Assembly: GCA_905479545.1 (NCBI GenBank) | Contig: CAJQNE010000342.1 | Span: 1-11,647, forward strand | DNA length: 11,647 nt | DNA from: an uncultured Gammaproteobacteria bacterium | GTDB taxonomy: Bacteria; Pseudomonadota; Gammaproteobacteria; CAJQNE01 | Reading direction: 5' to 3' | Translations under genes and position numbers: made by a program | In this document: positions 1-5,273 of the stretch, piece after piece | How the letters are laid out: every line of letters starts with the position of its first letter | Numbering within the stretch: the first letter of the stretch is position 1 | Notes under the pieces: model-generated | What the model saw: the letters and a program-made list of their open reading frames with translations, nothing else | Database searches by the model: none | What the model was told of the DNA's origin: nothing

Positions 1-155
1 TGCAATGCACAGGTTAAACCCGCTGCACCGCTGCCTATCACCAGCACATCAAACTCGCTGTTGTGCTGCGCCTTGGCGGTAACTACGGCACTGTCGCCCT
101 CTGCTGTACTTGCTGATTCATTGTCATTTGGTAAGGCGCTAGCGCTTTCAGGCAT
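1..155 (-). CDS. nadB: L-aspartate oxidase, N-terminal fragment (runs off the left edge)
   Basis: Read on the minus strand, an ATG at 155-153 opens a frame that continues through base 1, giving 51 residues. Residues 35-51 contain FDVLVIGSGAAGLTCAL, the FAD-binding Rossmann motif GxGxxG (residues 41-46) expected at the start of NadB, which oxidises L-aspartate to iminoaspartate in NAD synthesis. The family assignment also rests on position: nadB is divergent from rpoE in Escherichia coli and relatives. The motif alone would also fit other flavoprotein oxidases or the related succinate dehydrogenase subunit. About 30 residues rich in Ala, Ser, Asp and Glu precede the domain, much longer than the roughly 10 residues in E. 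coli. No later ATG, GTG or TTG lies in frame before the motif, and a stop codon lies upstream in frame, so the tail appears real. The Shine-Dalgarno match is weak. Confidence 0.85.
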   Translation of the reverse strand, partial: MPESASALPNDNESASTAEGDSAVVTAKAQHNSEFDVLVIGSGAAGLTCAL

Positions 156-208
156 GTTTATTATGGTTCTTGTACACTGCGTAGCAGGGGGCTGCGCATC
201 TGCGTTGC

Positions 209-237
209 ACTATAGCGTTTTGTATCACAGTCGTCAT
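209..237 (-). promoter_or_regulatory. Candidate sigma-70 promoter for nadB
   Basis: On the minus strand, ATGACG (237-232, 4 of 6 to TTGACA) is followed after 17 bases by TATAGT (214-209, 5 of 6 to TATAAT). Transcription would start near 202, leaving a leader of about 47 bases before the nadB ATG at 155. Spacing and position are good, but this is a match by eye only. Confidence 0.5.
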
Positions 238-312
238 GCGAGAGTATCTTAACCTCCGCTATGGCTGGCAACTCGTTTGTTCCATACCAAAAGCAAGGAG
301 ATGCACCCGACC

Positions 313-966
313 ATGGGCGCACAAAATACTGAAGCCGCCAAAATTCCGGACGGCAAAAAAGAAGACCCGGCGACACGGAAAAAAGTCGATCAAGCTCTGG
401 TAGAACGCACGCAGCGCGGAGAACGCGGTGCTTTTGATGTTCTGGTGCTTAAGTATCAAGGCCGGGTACTGAATATCGTCGGCCGTTTTGTTCGTGATCG
501 CAGCGAAGCGCAGGACGTTACTCAGGAAGCTTTTATTAAAGCTTACCGTGCGATCGGTTCGTTCCGTGGCGACAGCCAGTTTTACACCTGGCTTTACCGC
601 ATTGCGGTTAATACCGCAAAAAATTACCTCGCCTCCCAGTCGCGCCGCCCGACCGACCAAATGAACAGCGCTGACATCGATGACCCCGAAAGTTACAGCA
701 CCCCGGATATTCTGCGGAACATGGATTCACCGGAAGCGCTGACGCTTACCGAAGAAATGCAACACACCATTGCCCGGGCAATAAAAGAGCTACCCGACGA
801 CCTGCGCGAAGCCATTTCGCTGCGTGAACTGGAAGGCTTAAGTTATGACGAAATCGCCCAGGCGATGAGTTGCCCTATTGGTACGGTTCGTTCGCGCATT
901 TTCCGGGCGCGCGAAGCTATTTCCCGTGAGTTAAACGATCTGGATGGCACGCCGGTCGCGATTTAA
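313..966 (+). CDS. rpoE: RNA polymerase sigma-E factor (AlgU/RpoE type)
   Basis: This is an extracytoplasmic-function sigma factor that directs transcription of envelope-stress genes and is held inactive by RseA. From the chosen start it has 217 residues, against about 191-193 in E. coli RpoE and Pseudomonas AlgU. Region 2 spans about residues 38-108 (QEAFIKAYRA, FYTWLYRIAVNTAKNYL). Region 4, with the -35-binding helix-turn-helix, spans about 145-205 (LPDDLREAISLRELEGLSYDE, GTVRSRIFRAREAI). Conservation is strong throughout. Three starts are possible: TTG 277 without a ribosome site, ATG 301 directly abutting GGAG, and ATG 313 with AAGGAG at 295-300 and a 12-base spacer. I prefer 313. Even from there about 25 charged residues (K, D, E, A) precede the usual beginning of the family. 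The rseA gene downstream is separated by an unusually long gap. Confidence 0.95.
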   Translation: MGAQNTEAAKIPDGKKEDPATRKKVDQALVERTQRGERGAFDVLVLKYQGRVLNIVGRFVRDRSEAQDVTQEAFIKAYRAIGSFRGDSQFYTWLYRIAVNTAKNYLASQSRRPTDQMNSADIDDPESYSTPDILRNMDSPEALTLTEEMQHTIARAIKELPDDLREAISLRELEGLSYDEIAQAMSCPIGTVRSRIFRAREAISRELNDLDGTPVAI

Positions 967-984
967 TTTTCACTCCCCGGAACG

Positions 985-1013
985 TTAACCCCATGGCCAC
1001 CAAGGCCTACAAT
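985..1013 (+). promoter_or_regulatory. Candidate sigma-70 promoter upstream of rseA
   Basis: TTAACC (985-990, 4 of 6 to TTGACA), a 17-base spacer and TACAAT (1008-1013, 5 of 6 to TATAAT) lie in the 274-base gap between the rpoE stop and the chosen rseA start. If active, it would give rseA-rseC-mucD a transcript separate from rpoE, with a leader of about 220 bases. This is a sequence match only. Confidence 0.4.
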
Positions 1014-1113
1014 GCTGCACCGCAACAATTTGTAATTTTTTCCGATTTTTTAGTGAACCAAATAGCAAATCGCACGTCACAGACTCCGTACCATTAAGAA
1101 TTGAAGGGTTCGC

Positions 1114-1145
1114 CTACTAATTTGAGCTAATAACTTAGTAGCTCA
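1114..1145 (+). repeat. Overlapping inverted repeats in the rseA leader
   Basis: Two perfect 7-bp dyads share bases. CTACTAA (1114-1120) pairs with TTAGTAG (1135-1141). TGAGCTA (1123-1129) pairs with TAGCTCA (1139-1145). Because 1139-1141 belongs to both right arms, the two RNA stems exclude each other. The region lies about 95-125 bases upstream of the chosen rseA start. It could be a leader-RNA switch or an operator, and neither role is shown by the sequence. Confidence 0.45.
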
Positions 1146-1240
1146 CTGAGTTTCGACTCCTTGGCTGGGACTGGATGTGTAAGCTTCGAATGAACGCGCT
1201 AAAAGCGTTGCGGGCTCGCACCAATAATAGGCATAACGTG

Positions 1241-1861
1241 ATGAATAACGACGCGACCATGAAGACAAACAACGCCGAGCAACTTTCCGCCGTGTTAGAC
1301 GGGGATTATTTAACCGATGCTGAGCTGGACAACCTGCTGGCAGATCTGGCCGAAAACCCAGCCGTTCTGAATCAAGCCGCCCGGGACACTGCCCAGTGGA
1401 ACCTTATCGGTAACGCAATGCGCGCTGGTTTACCGGTATCAAAAACTGAACCTGCCCCATCGAACGTCATTCGCCCGAGCGCCTGGCAGCGTTGGAGCAA
1501 ACCTATTACCGGTATTGCCGTAGCGGCAGGAGTCGCGGCGGTTGCGGTAATGGTCGGTCAGCAACCCGGTAACAGTGTTGGCGGCACCACCATCGCTGCA
1601 GCACCGGTGCAAACCATCGCTCCAACCGGTGATAACAGCATGGCTGCACTCTCAGCGGAACAGCTACGTAACGTGGTAGCGGCGAGCAACCGCTGGTCAT
1701 CAAGCGGCTTATCAAAAATGTCGCCCTTCGAGCTAGCTCGTCTGGCTCGTGTCGATGCATCGATGAACGGCCTGACTCCCTACGAGCCGATTAGTCGCGA
1801 AGAACTGCTGGAGTTGCAAAAACCACTCAATAGCGACGCTCCCACCGCAACTGCTCAGTAG
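1241..1861 (+). CDS. rseA: Anti-sigma-E factor, RseA/MucA family
   Basis: This single-pass inner-membrane protein binds RpoE in the cytoplasm and is destroyed by regulated proteolysis (DegS/AlgW, then RseP) when outer-membrane assembly fails. The N-terminal domain (about residues 8-65) opens with EQLSAVLDGD, the typical anti-sigma start, and contains WNLIGNAMR, matching the E. coli segment around YHLIRDSMR. A hydrophobic Ala/Val helix at residues 89-106 follows a Trp/Lys/Arg-rich stretch, giving a cytoplasmic N-terminus. The periplasmic part (107-206) is polar and ends in a Ser/Pro/Ala-rich tail. The frame is open from ATG 1175, with further starts at 1190, 1241 and 1259. I chose 1241 because AGG at 1229-1231 is suitably spaced and homologues begin close to EQLSA. 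The length is 206 residues, against 216 in E. coli RseA. It sits directly after rpoE and 12 bases before rseC. Confidence 0.88.
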   Translation: MNNDATMKTNNAEQLSAVLDGDYLTDAELDNLLADLAENPAVLNQAARDTAQWNLIGNAMRAGLPVSKTEPAPSNVIRPSAWQRWSKPITGIAVAAGVAAVAVMVGQQPGNSVGGTTIAAAPVQTIAPTGDNSMAALSAEQLRNVVAASNRWSSSGLSKMSPFELARLARVDASMNGLTPYEPISREELLELQKPLNSDAPTATAQ

Positions 1862-1873
1862 CCTTACTTCTTT

Positions 1874-2374
1874 ATGCTCGAAGAACCTGCCCGCGTTATT
1901 AGTGTTAACGGCCTCCACGCGGAGGTCGAAACACGTACCCAGGTAGGTTGCGAGCGCTGCGCTGCCGGTCGCGGCTGCGGCGCTGGCACGCTGGCCCAGG
2001 CCTTTGCCAGCAGCACACAAGAAAACGTCACCGTTCGTTTAGCCGAGAGCATTGCTGATATCACCAAAACCGGTGATGTTGTTATGGTTGGAATGGACGA
2101 ACGCGCGGTAGTGAGTGGCTCTTTAGCGCTCTACCTTGCTCCCCTGCTAACCATGATTGCTGCCGCTATTGCTGCAACAGCGCTACTAGGAAGCGAACCC
2201 TTTACTATTATTGCAGCGGCATCGGGCTTAATGCTAGGGCTGCTTTGGGTTCGCCACTTTAGTCTGAAAGCAGGCAGCAACCCGCGCTATGAGCCGGTCG
2301 CTATTCGACAACTACCCGCCGACGCGTGGTACGGTTGCGAGCCGAAATCGGCCGAACAGACAATAACGGCCTAA
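1874..2374 (+). CDS. rseC: RseC/MucC family membrane protein
   Basis: A 166-residue inner-membrane protein. The cytoplasmic N-terminal part carries C26-x2-C29-x5-C35, the cysteine pattern of RseC proteins, which resembles an iron-sulfur or redox ligand set. Two hydrophobic helices follow at about residues 82-105 and 108-129, then a short polar tail. In E. coli RseC acts as a mild positive modulator of sigma-E and is linked to the SoxR-reducing Rsx complex; MucC in Pseudomonas is less well defined. It starts 12 bases after the rseA stop with no recognisable Shine-Dalgarno sequence, so translation is probably coupled to rseA. In other Gammaproteobacteria rseB/mucB lies between these two genes, and it is absent here. 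Confidence 0.87.
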   Translation: MLEEPARVISVNGLHAEVETRTQVGCERCAAGRGCGAGTLAQAFASSTQENVTVRLAESIADITKTGDVVMVGMDERAVVSGSLALYLAPLLTMIAAAIAATALLGSEPFTIIAAASGLMLGLLWVRHFSLKAGSNPRYEPVAIRQLPADAWYGCEPKSAEQTITA

Positions 2375-2390
2375 TCTCAATATTACATTT

Positions 2391-2394
2391 GGAG
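2391..2394 (+). promoter_or_regulatory. Ribosome binding site that fixes the mucD start
   Basis: GGAG with a 6-base spacer precedes ATG 2401. The frame is open upstream to 2326, but that would overlap rseC and hide the signal peptide, so the site decides the start. Confidence 0.75.
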
Positions 2395-2400
2395 CGCCAC

Positions 2401-3864
2401 ATGCGCCTTGCCCTGCATCGCCATATTTTTCTGGTATTCACCGCACTGCTTGCGACACAAGCGTCAGCACTAACTTCGTCGCTGGGATCACTGCCGGATT
2501 TCACCCAACTGGTTGAGCAAGTGGCTCCGGCCGTGGTGAATATCAGCACCACGCAAAAGGTTGGCGAGAGCTCCCGGGCACCGCATAACGGCCTGCCTGA
2601 TCAAAGCCCTGAAGAATTCCGCAAACGCTTTAAGGACACTCCGTTAGAGGAATTTTTTGAACGCTTTTTTGACCAACAATTCCCGCCGGGTGGCGATTAC
2701 GAATCGGAGTCTCTCGGTTCGGGCTTCATTGTCTCGGCTGACGGCTATGTTCTGACTAACGAGCATGTGGTTCGTGATGCTGACGAAATCATTGTCAAAC
2801 TACACGACCGTCGCCAATTATCGGCTGAGCTGATCGGTGTCGATAAGCGTTCCGATGTGGCCGTGCTTAAAATCACCGCTAAGGCCGACAACCTGCCGTT
2901 CGTAAAGCTGGCAAACAACCGCGGCCCGATGAACAATCCGCTTAAAGTCGGTGAATGGGTGGTAGCTATCGGCTCGCCGTTCGGTTTTGACCATACCGTT
3001 ACTGCAGGCATTGTTAGCGCCATTGGTCGCAACCTGAGAAGCGAACAGTACGTGCCGTTTATTCAGACCGACGTTGCGATTAATCCTGGCAACTCAGGCG
3101 GCCCGCTATTCAATATGAATGGTGAAGTTGTCGGCATTAACTCACAGATTTTCAGTCGCACCGGCGGTTACATGGGTATGAGCTTCGCAATACCTATTGA
3201 GCTGGCGATGCAGGTGACTGACCAATTGCGAGAAGGCGGCGTGGTACGCCGTGGCTGGTTGGGCGTGATGATTCAGGAAGTAGACCGGGACTTAGCCAAA
3301 GCTTTTGGTCTTGATCGTCCGCAAGGCGCATTAATCGCACAGATAATGGACGACAGCCCGGCCGAACGCAGCGAACTGCAGGTGGAAGATATTATTCTGC
3401 GCTTCAACGGTCGCACGGTACGTGACTCCGGTGCGTTGCCGCCGTTGGTAGGATCCGTATTGCCGGGCAATAAAGTCCCGGTCGTGGTATGGCGCGACGG
3501 TAAAAAAGTGACACTCGAGGTAAAAATCGAAGAGTTAGATGATGACACTGTCGCTGGTGGCAAAAACTCCGCTGAAACCCCGTTAGGCCTCACGGTAGAA
3601 GAAGTTGACGAGGACAAGCGCAAAGAGTTGGGTATCAAAGAGAGCGGCGGTGTGCTGGTGGTCGAAGCCGGAGATGGCGCAGCCCGGAACGCCGGGATAC
3701 GAGCGGGTGATATTATTTTGCGCCTGAATGGTACGACCGTACAAGACGATAAAGATCTGGCGAAACGCGTGAAAGCAGCGGCAGCGGGAAGCGTGCTTCG
3801 TATGCTGGTTTTCCGTGAAGGTACCCAGCAGTTTATTGCGGTACCACTTCCCGACGACAAATAA
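2401..3864 (+). CDS. mucD: Periplasmic serine protease MucD (HtrA/DegP family)
   Basis: This 487-residue trypsin-like protease and chaperone degrades misfolded periplasmic proteins and is part of the sigma-E response. Residues 1-23 form a Sec signal peptide (hydrophobic core IFLVFTALLA, cleavage predicted after ASA). The catalytic triad is His122 in TNEHVV, Asp152 in RSDVAVLK and Ser232 in GNSGGPL. PDZ1 covers about residues 283-375 beginning at RRGWLGV. PDZ2 covers about 394-487 and contains GIRAGDIILRLNG. Length and two-PDZ layout agree with MucD and DegP (about 470-475 residues) and not with single-PDZ DegS. The gene follows rseC by 26 bases and is closed by a strong terminator, so it is probably the last gene of the stress operon. 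No frameshift or missing key residue is seen. Confidence 0.96.
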   Translation: MRLALHRHIFLVFTALLATQASALTSSLGSLPDFTQLVEQVAPAVVNISTTQKVGESSRAPHNGLPDQSPEEFRKRFKDTPLEEFFERFFDQQFPPGGDYESESLGSGFIVSADGYVLTNEHVVRDADEIIVKLHDRRQLSAELIGVDKRSDVAVLKITAKADNLPFVKLANNRGPMNNPLKVGEWVVAIGSPFGFDHTVTAGIVSAIGRNLRSEQYVPFIQTDVAINPGNSGGPLFNMNGEVVGINSQIFSRTGGYMGMSFAIPIELAMQVTDQLREGGVVRRGWLGVMIQEVDRDLAKAFGLDRPQGALIAQIMDDSPAERSELQVEDIILRFNGRTVRDSGALPPLVGSVLPGNKVPVVVWRDGKKVTLEVKIEELDDDTVAGGKNSAETPLGLTVEEVDEDKRKELGIKESGGVLVVEAGDGAARNAGIRAGDIILRLNGTTVQDDKDLAKRVKAAAAGSVLRMLVFREGTQQFIAVPLPDDK

Positions 3865-3880
3865 AGCTCGTTGATAATCT

Positions 3881-3927
3881 CAAAGCCCCGGCAAGCATGG
3901 CTATCGCCGGGGCTTTGCTGTTTTTTT
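3881..3927 (+). terminator. Intrinsic terminator after mucD
   Basis: A perfect 12-bp GC-rich stem (3881-3892 with 3906-3917, core AGCCCCGGC/GCCGGGGCT) has a 13-base loop containing a further AGC/GCT pairing. It is followed after three bases by seven T residues (3921-3927). It lies 17 bases past the mucD stop. Confidence 0.93.
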
Positions 3928-3952
3928 AGAAGGTGTCGCAAAAGCCTTTTTC

Positions 3953-4031
3953 AACCAATAAACCGTTCACCCTGAGCTTGCCGAAGGGCCTAACTACGGT
4001 GCTTCGACAGGGTCAGCTTGAACGATTGGTT
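3953..4031. repeat. REP-like imperfect palindromic element
   Basis: A 79-base dyad sits between the mucD terminator and the glutaredoxin gene. The outer arms AACCAAT (3953-3959) and ATTGGTT (4025-4031) are perfect, as are CGTTCA (3964-3969)/TGAACG (4019-4024) and CGAAG (3982-3986)/CTTCG (4002-4006). Each arm carries a version of the CCCTGAGCTTGnCGAAGGG motif, which from memory recurs as dispersed intergenic palindromes in many proteobacterial genomes. Only one copy is present in this window, so repetition in this genome is inferred. Confidence 0.65.
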
Positions 4032-4088
4032 AGTAAACAGCAGCTTTAACAACACCCTCTCTCGCCCTGCCACCACGGGTTTTTAGGA

Positions 4089-4355
4089 ATGACGACACTG
4101 ACCGTTTTTAGCCGCCCTGGCTGCCACCTCTGCGAAGAAATGTTGTTTGTATTGCGTGAAATCAAGCCACGATATGGCTTTACGCTAACCGTCAAAAATG
4201 TCGATACCTGCGAAGAGTGGCTGAAGGTACACGGCAATCGGGTACCGGTGCTGGTGGCCAGTAATCGGGATACCCGTGACGAGTTATGCTGGGGCAGGCT
4301 CGACGATGCAGCGGTTCTGAAATGGCTTGAAGCCAACCAGCCCGGGCCAGATTAA
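4089..4355 (+). CDS. Glutaredoxin-like thiol-disulfide protein
   Basis: An 88-residue, single-domain, probably cytoplasmic thioredoxin-fold protein. It begins with a beta strand (TLTVFSRPG) leading into C12-H-L-C15, the redox-active pair at the start of helix 1. NRVPVL (50-55) supplies the cis-proline (P53) expected opposite the active site. Length and pattern fit the short glutaredoxin-like (DUF836, PF05768) family, whose substrates are mostly unknown. Two further cysteines (C41 and one in ELCWGR) are present. AGGA lies immediately before the ATG with no spacer, so initiation may be weak. Related genes are found beside mucD and lepA in other Gammaproteobacteria. Here the terminator and palindrome separate it from mucD, so it is probably transcribed on its own, although no clear promoter was found. 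Confidence 0.85.
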   Translation: MTTLTVFSRPGCHLCEEMLFVLREIKPRYGFTLTVKNVDTCEEWLKVHGNRVPVLVASNRDTRDELCWGRLDDAAVLKWLEANQPGPD

Positions 4356-4426
4356 AAAAATCTACTGCTCCCGCCCTACTTTGCCCTTCTTAATCTACGA
4401 ACCGCTAAAAATCGACACACGGGTTA

Positions 4427-4455
4427 TTATCAGCGGACAAAAAACAACGTAGAAT
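4427..4455 (+). promoter_or_regulatory. Candidate sigma-70 promoter for the GbsR/MarR-like gene
   Basis: TTATCA (4427-4432, 4 of 6), a 17-base spacer and TAGAAT (4450-4455, 5 of 6) lie 28 bases before ATG 4484. The region is AT-rich, with a run of T downstream at 4465-4472, consistent with a promoter. Confidence 0.55.
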
Positions 4456-4483
4456 AAACCTAATATTTTTTTGTGGCACTACT

Positions 4484-4999
4484 ATGCTGGATTCATCAAA
4501 CGCAGAAGCAACCTTTATCGAACGGCTGGGAATGAACGCTCAAGCCGATGGCCTACCGCGAATCGCTGGCCGCATGATGGGCTTTTTCATAATTCACGGC
4601 GGGCCTTTCAGTTTTTCGGAGCTCGCGGAAAAACTGCAGATTAGCCGCGGTAGCGTTAGTACCAACGCCAGAATTTTGATGCAGCTTGGGGTGCTCGACC
4701 GCGCGGCTAAGCCTGGTGATCGTCAGGACTATTATCAGCTTGCTGAGCATCCTCATGCACGCATGCTGGAAGGCTACGTCTATCGTATGCAAGGGGTACG
4801 CGATATGGTTGAAGGTGTTCTGGAAGCGCTGGATGATAGCAACGAGCAACGTGATGCCCGCTTAAAGCAGTTCCAGTTGTTTTACGACATCACTATCAAA
4901 AACACCTCTAATATTATCGGCAAGCTACGGATAGACCGGAGCACTGTGGCCAACTCAGACTATCCGACGCTGGTAACCCAAATAGATAAGAACGGCTAA
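4484..4999 (+). CDS. GbsR/MarR family winged-helix transcription regulator
   Basis: A 171-residue DNA-binding protein. Residues 23-85 show the family pattern: GLPRIAGRMMGFF, then a helix-turn-helix (FSFSELAEKLQISRGSVSTN) with the recognition helix at about 54-66, and a wing at LDRAAKPGDRQDYYQL. The C-terminal half (about 86-171) is mainly helical, with MQGVRDMVEGVLEAL, and probably mediates dimerisation. GbsR-like proteins in Bacillus repress glycine-betaine synthesis and uptake in response to choline; the ligand here is unknown. No osmolyte gene is adjacent, so the target cannot be inferred from context. Autoregulation, or action on the palindrome at 5174-5203, is possible. It stands alone between the glutaredoxin-like gene and lepA with its own promoter candidate. 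The Shine-Dalgarno sequence is weak. Confidence 0.85.
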   Translation: MLDSSNAEATFIERLGMNAQADGLPRIAGRMMGFFIIHGGPFSFSELAEKLQISRGSVSTNARILMQLGVLDRAAKPGDRQDYYQLAEHPHARMLEGYVYRMQGVRDMVEGVLEALDDSNEQRDARLKQFQLFYDITIKNTSNIIGKLRIDRSTVANSDYPTLVTQIDKNG

Positions 5000-5041
5000 C
5001 GACTGTGGCGCTAGAACCGCCGCACAATTAGTTGGAGCCGG

Positions 5042-5058
5042 GAGCATTAAAAATGCTC
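5042..5058. repeat. Short hairpin downstream of the regulator gene
   Basis: GAGCATT and AATGCTC form a perfect 7-bp stem with a three-base A loop, 43 bases past the stop of the regulator gene. There is no T run on either side in the required orientation, so it is not a standard intrinsic terminator. It lies in the 274-base gene-free stretch 5000-5273. Confidence 0.35.
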
Positions 5059-5173
5059 AAAAGTGTAGAGCCAAGCGATAACGGTAACCCTCAGAGTGCA
5101 GCCTTCAGGCGAACGTTAGAACAACCCCACTCAGCACGCGACGGTGTAGTTCTCAGGCTAACATTTCTTACCT

Positions 5174-5203
5174 CAGTATAGCGCCCGAAAATACGCTATA
5201 CTG
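5174..5203. promoter_or_regulatory. Perfect 10+10 bp inverted repeat upstream of lepA, over a possible -10 box
   Basis: CAGTATAGCG (5174-5183) and its exact complement CGCTATACTG (5194-5203) flank a 10-base AT-leaning spacer, placing the arm centres 20 bp apart, about two helical turns. The right arm contains TATACT (5197-5202, 5 of 6 to TATAAT), 71 bases before the lepA ATG; no good -35 lies at the usual distance. By symmetry the left arm carries the same -10-like word on the minus strand. The geometry suits a dimeric repressor or activator. An RNA hairpin is also possible. The binding protein is unknown. Confidence 0.5.
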
Positions 5204-5231
5204 CGCGCCCCGCAGCGGTTCCGCGCGGCAG
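5201..5231 (+). other. GC-rich dyad in the lepA leader
   Basis: CTGCGCGC (5201-5208) can pair with GCGCGGCAG (5223-5231) with one bulged base, enclosing a smaller CCGC/GCGG pairing (5210-5218). If transcription starts near the -10 candidate at 5197, part of this hairpin would lie at the 5' end of the lepA mRNA. No T run follows, so it is unlikely to terminate. Confidence 0.3.
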
Positions 5232-5273
5232 ATACACTCCCTATTCGACCTAATAAGAGCATCGCTGCGCTAC

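Noticed and set aside
267..291. A possible sigma-E autoregulatory promoter (GGCAACT with CCAAA) before rpoE
   Set aside because: The -35-like word differs from GGAACTT and the spacer is only 13 bases against the usual 15-17. The -10 would also nearly touch the ribosome site.
979..1006. GGAACGTT resembling a sigma-E -35 element before rseA
   Set aside because: No TCTGA or TCAAA word occurs at the required distance, while a better sigma-70 match overlaps the same bases.
1175..1240. An upstream extension of RseA from ATG 1175 or 1190
   Set aside because: The 22 added residues are Arg/Asn-rich with no family match, and the ribosome sites are weaker than for 1241. The choice remains uncertain.
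3273..3941. A 222-codon open frame on the minus strand across the mucD 3' end and its terminator
   Set aside because: It lies fully antisense to a well-supported mucD, is Ser/Arg/Pro-rich as expected of a mirrored frame, resembles no family I know, and has no start context.
5042..5058. The hairpin after the regulator gene as an intrinsic terminator
   Set aside because: The stem is AT-rich and short, and no T run follows on either strand.
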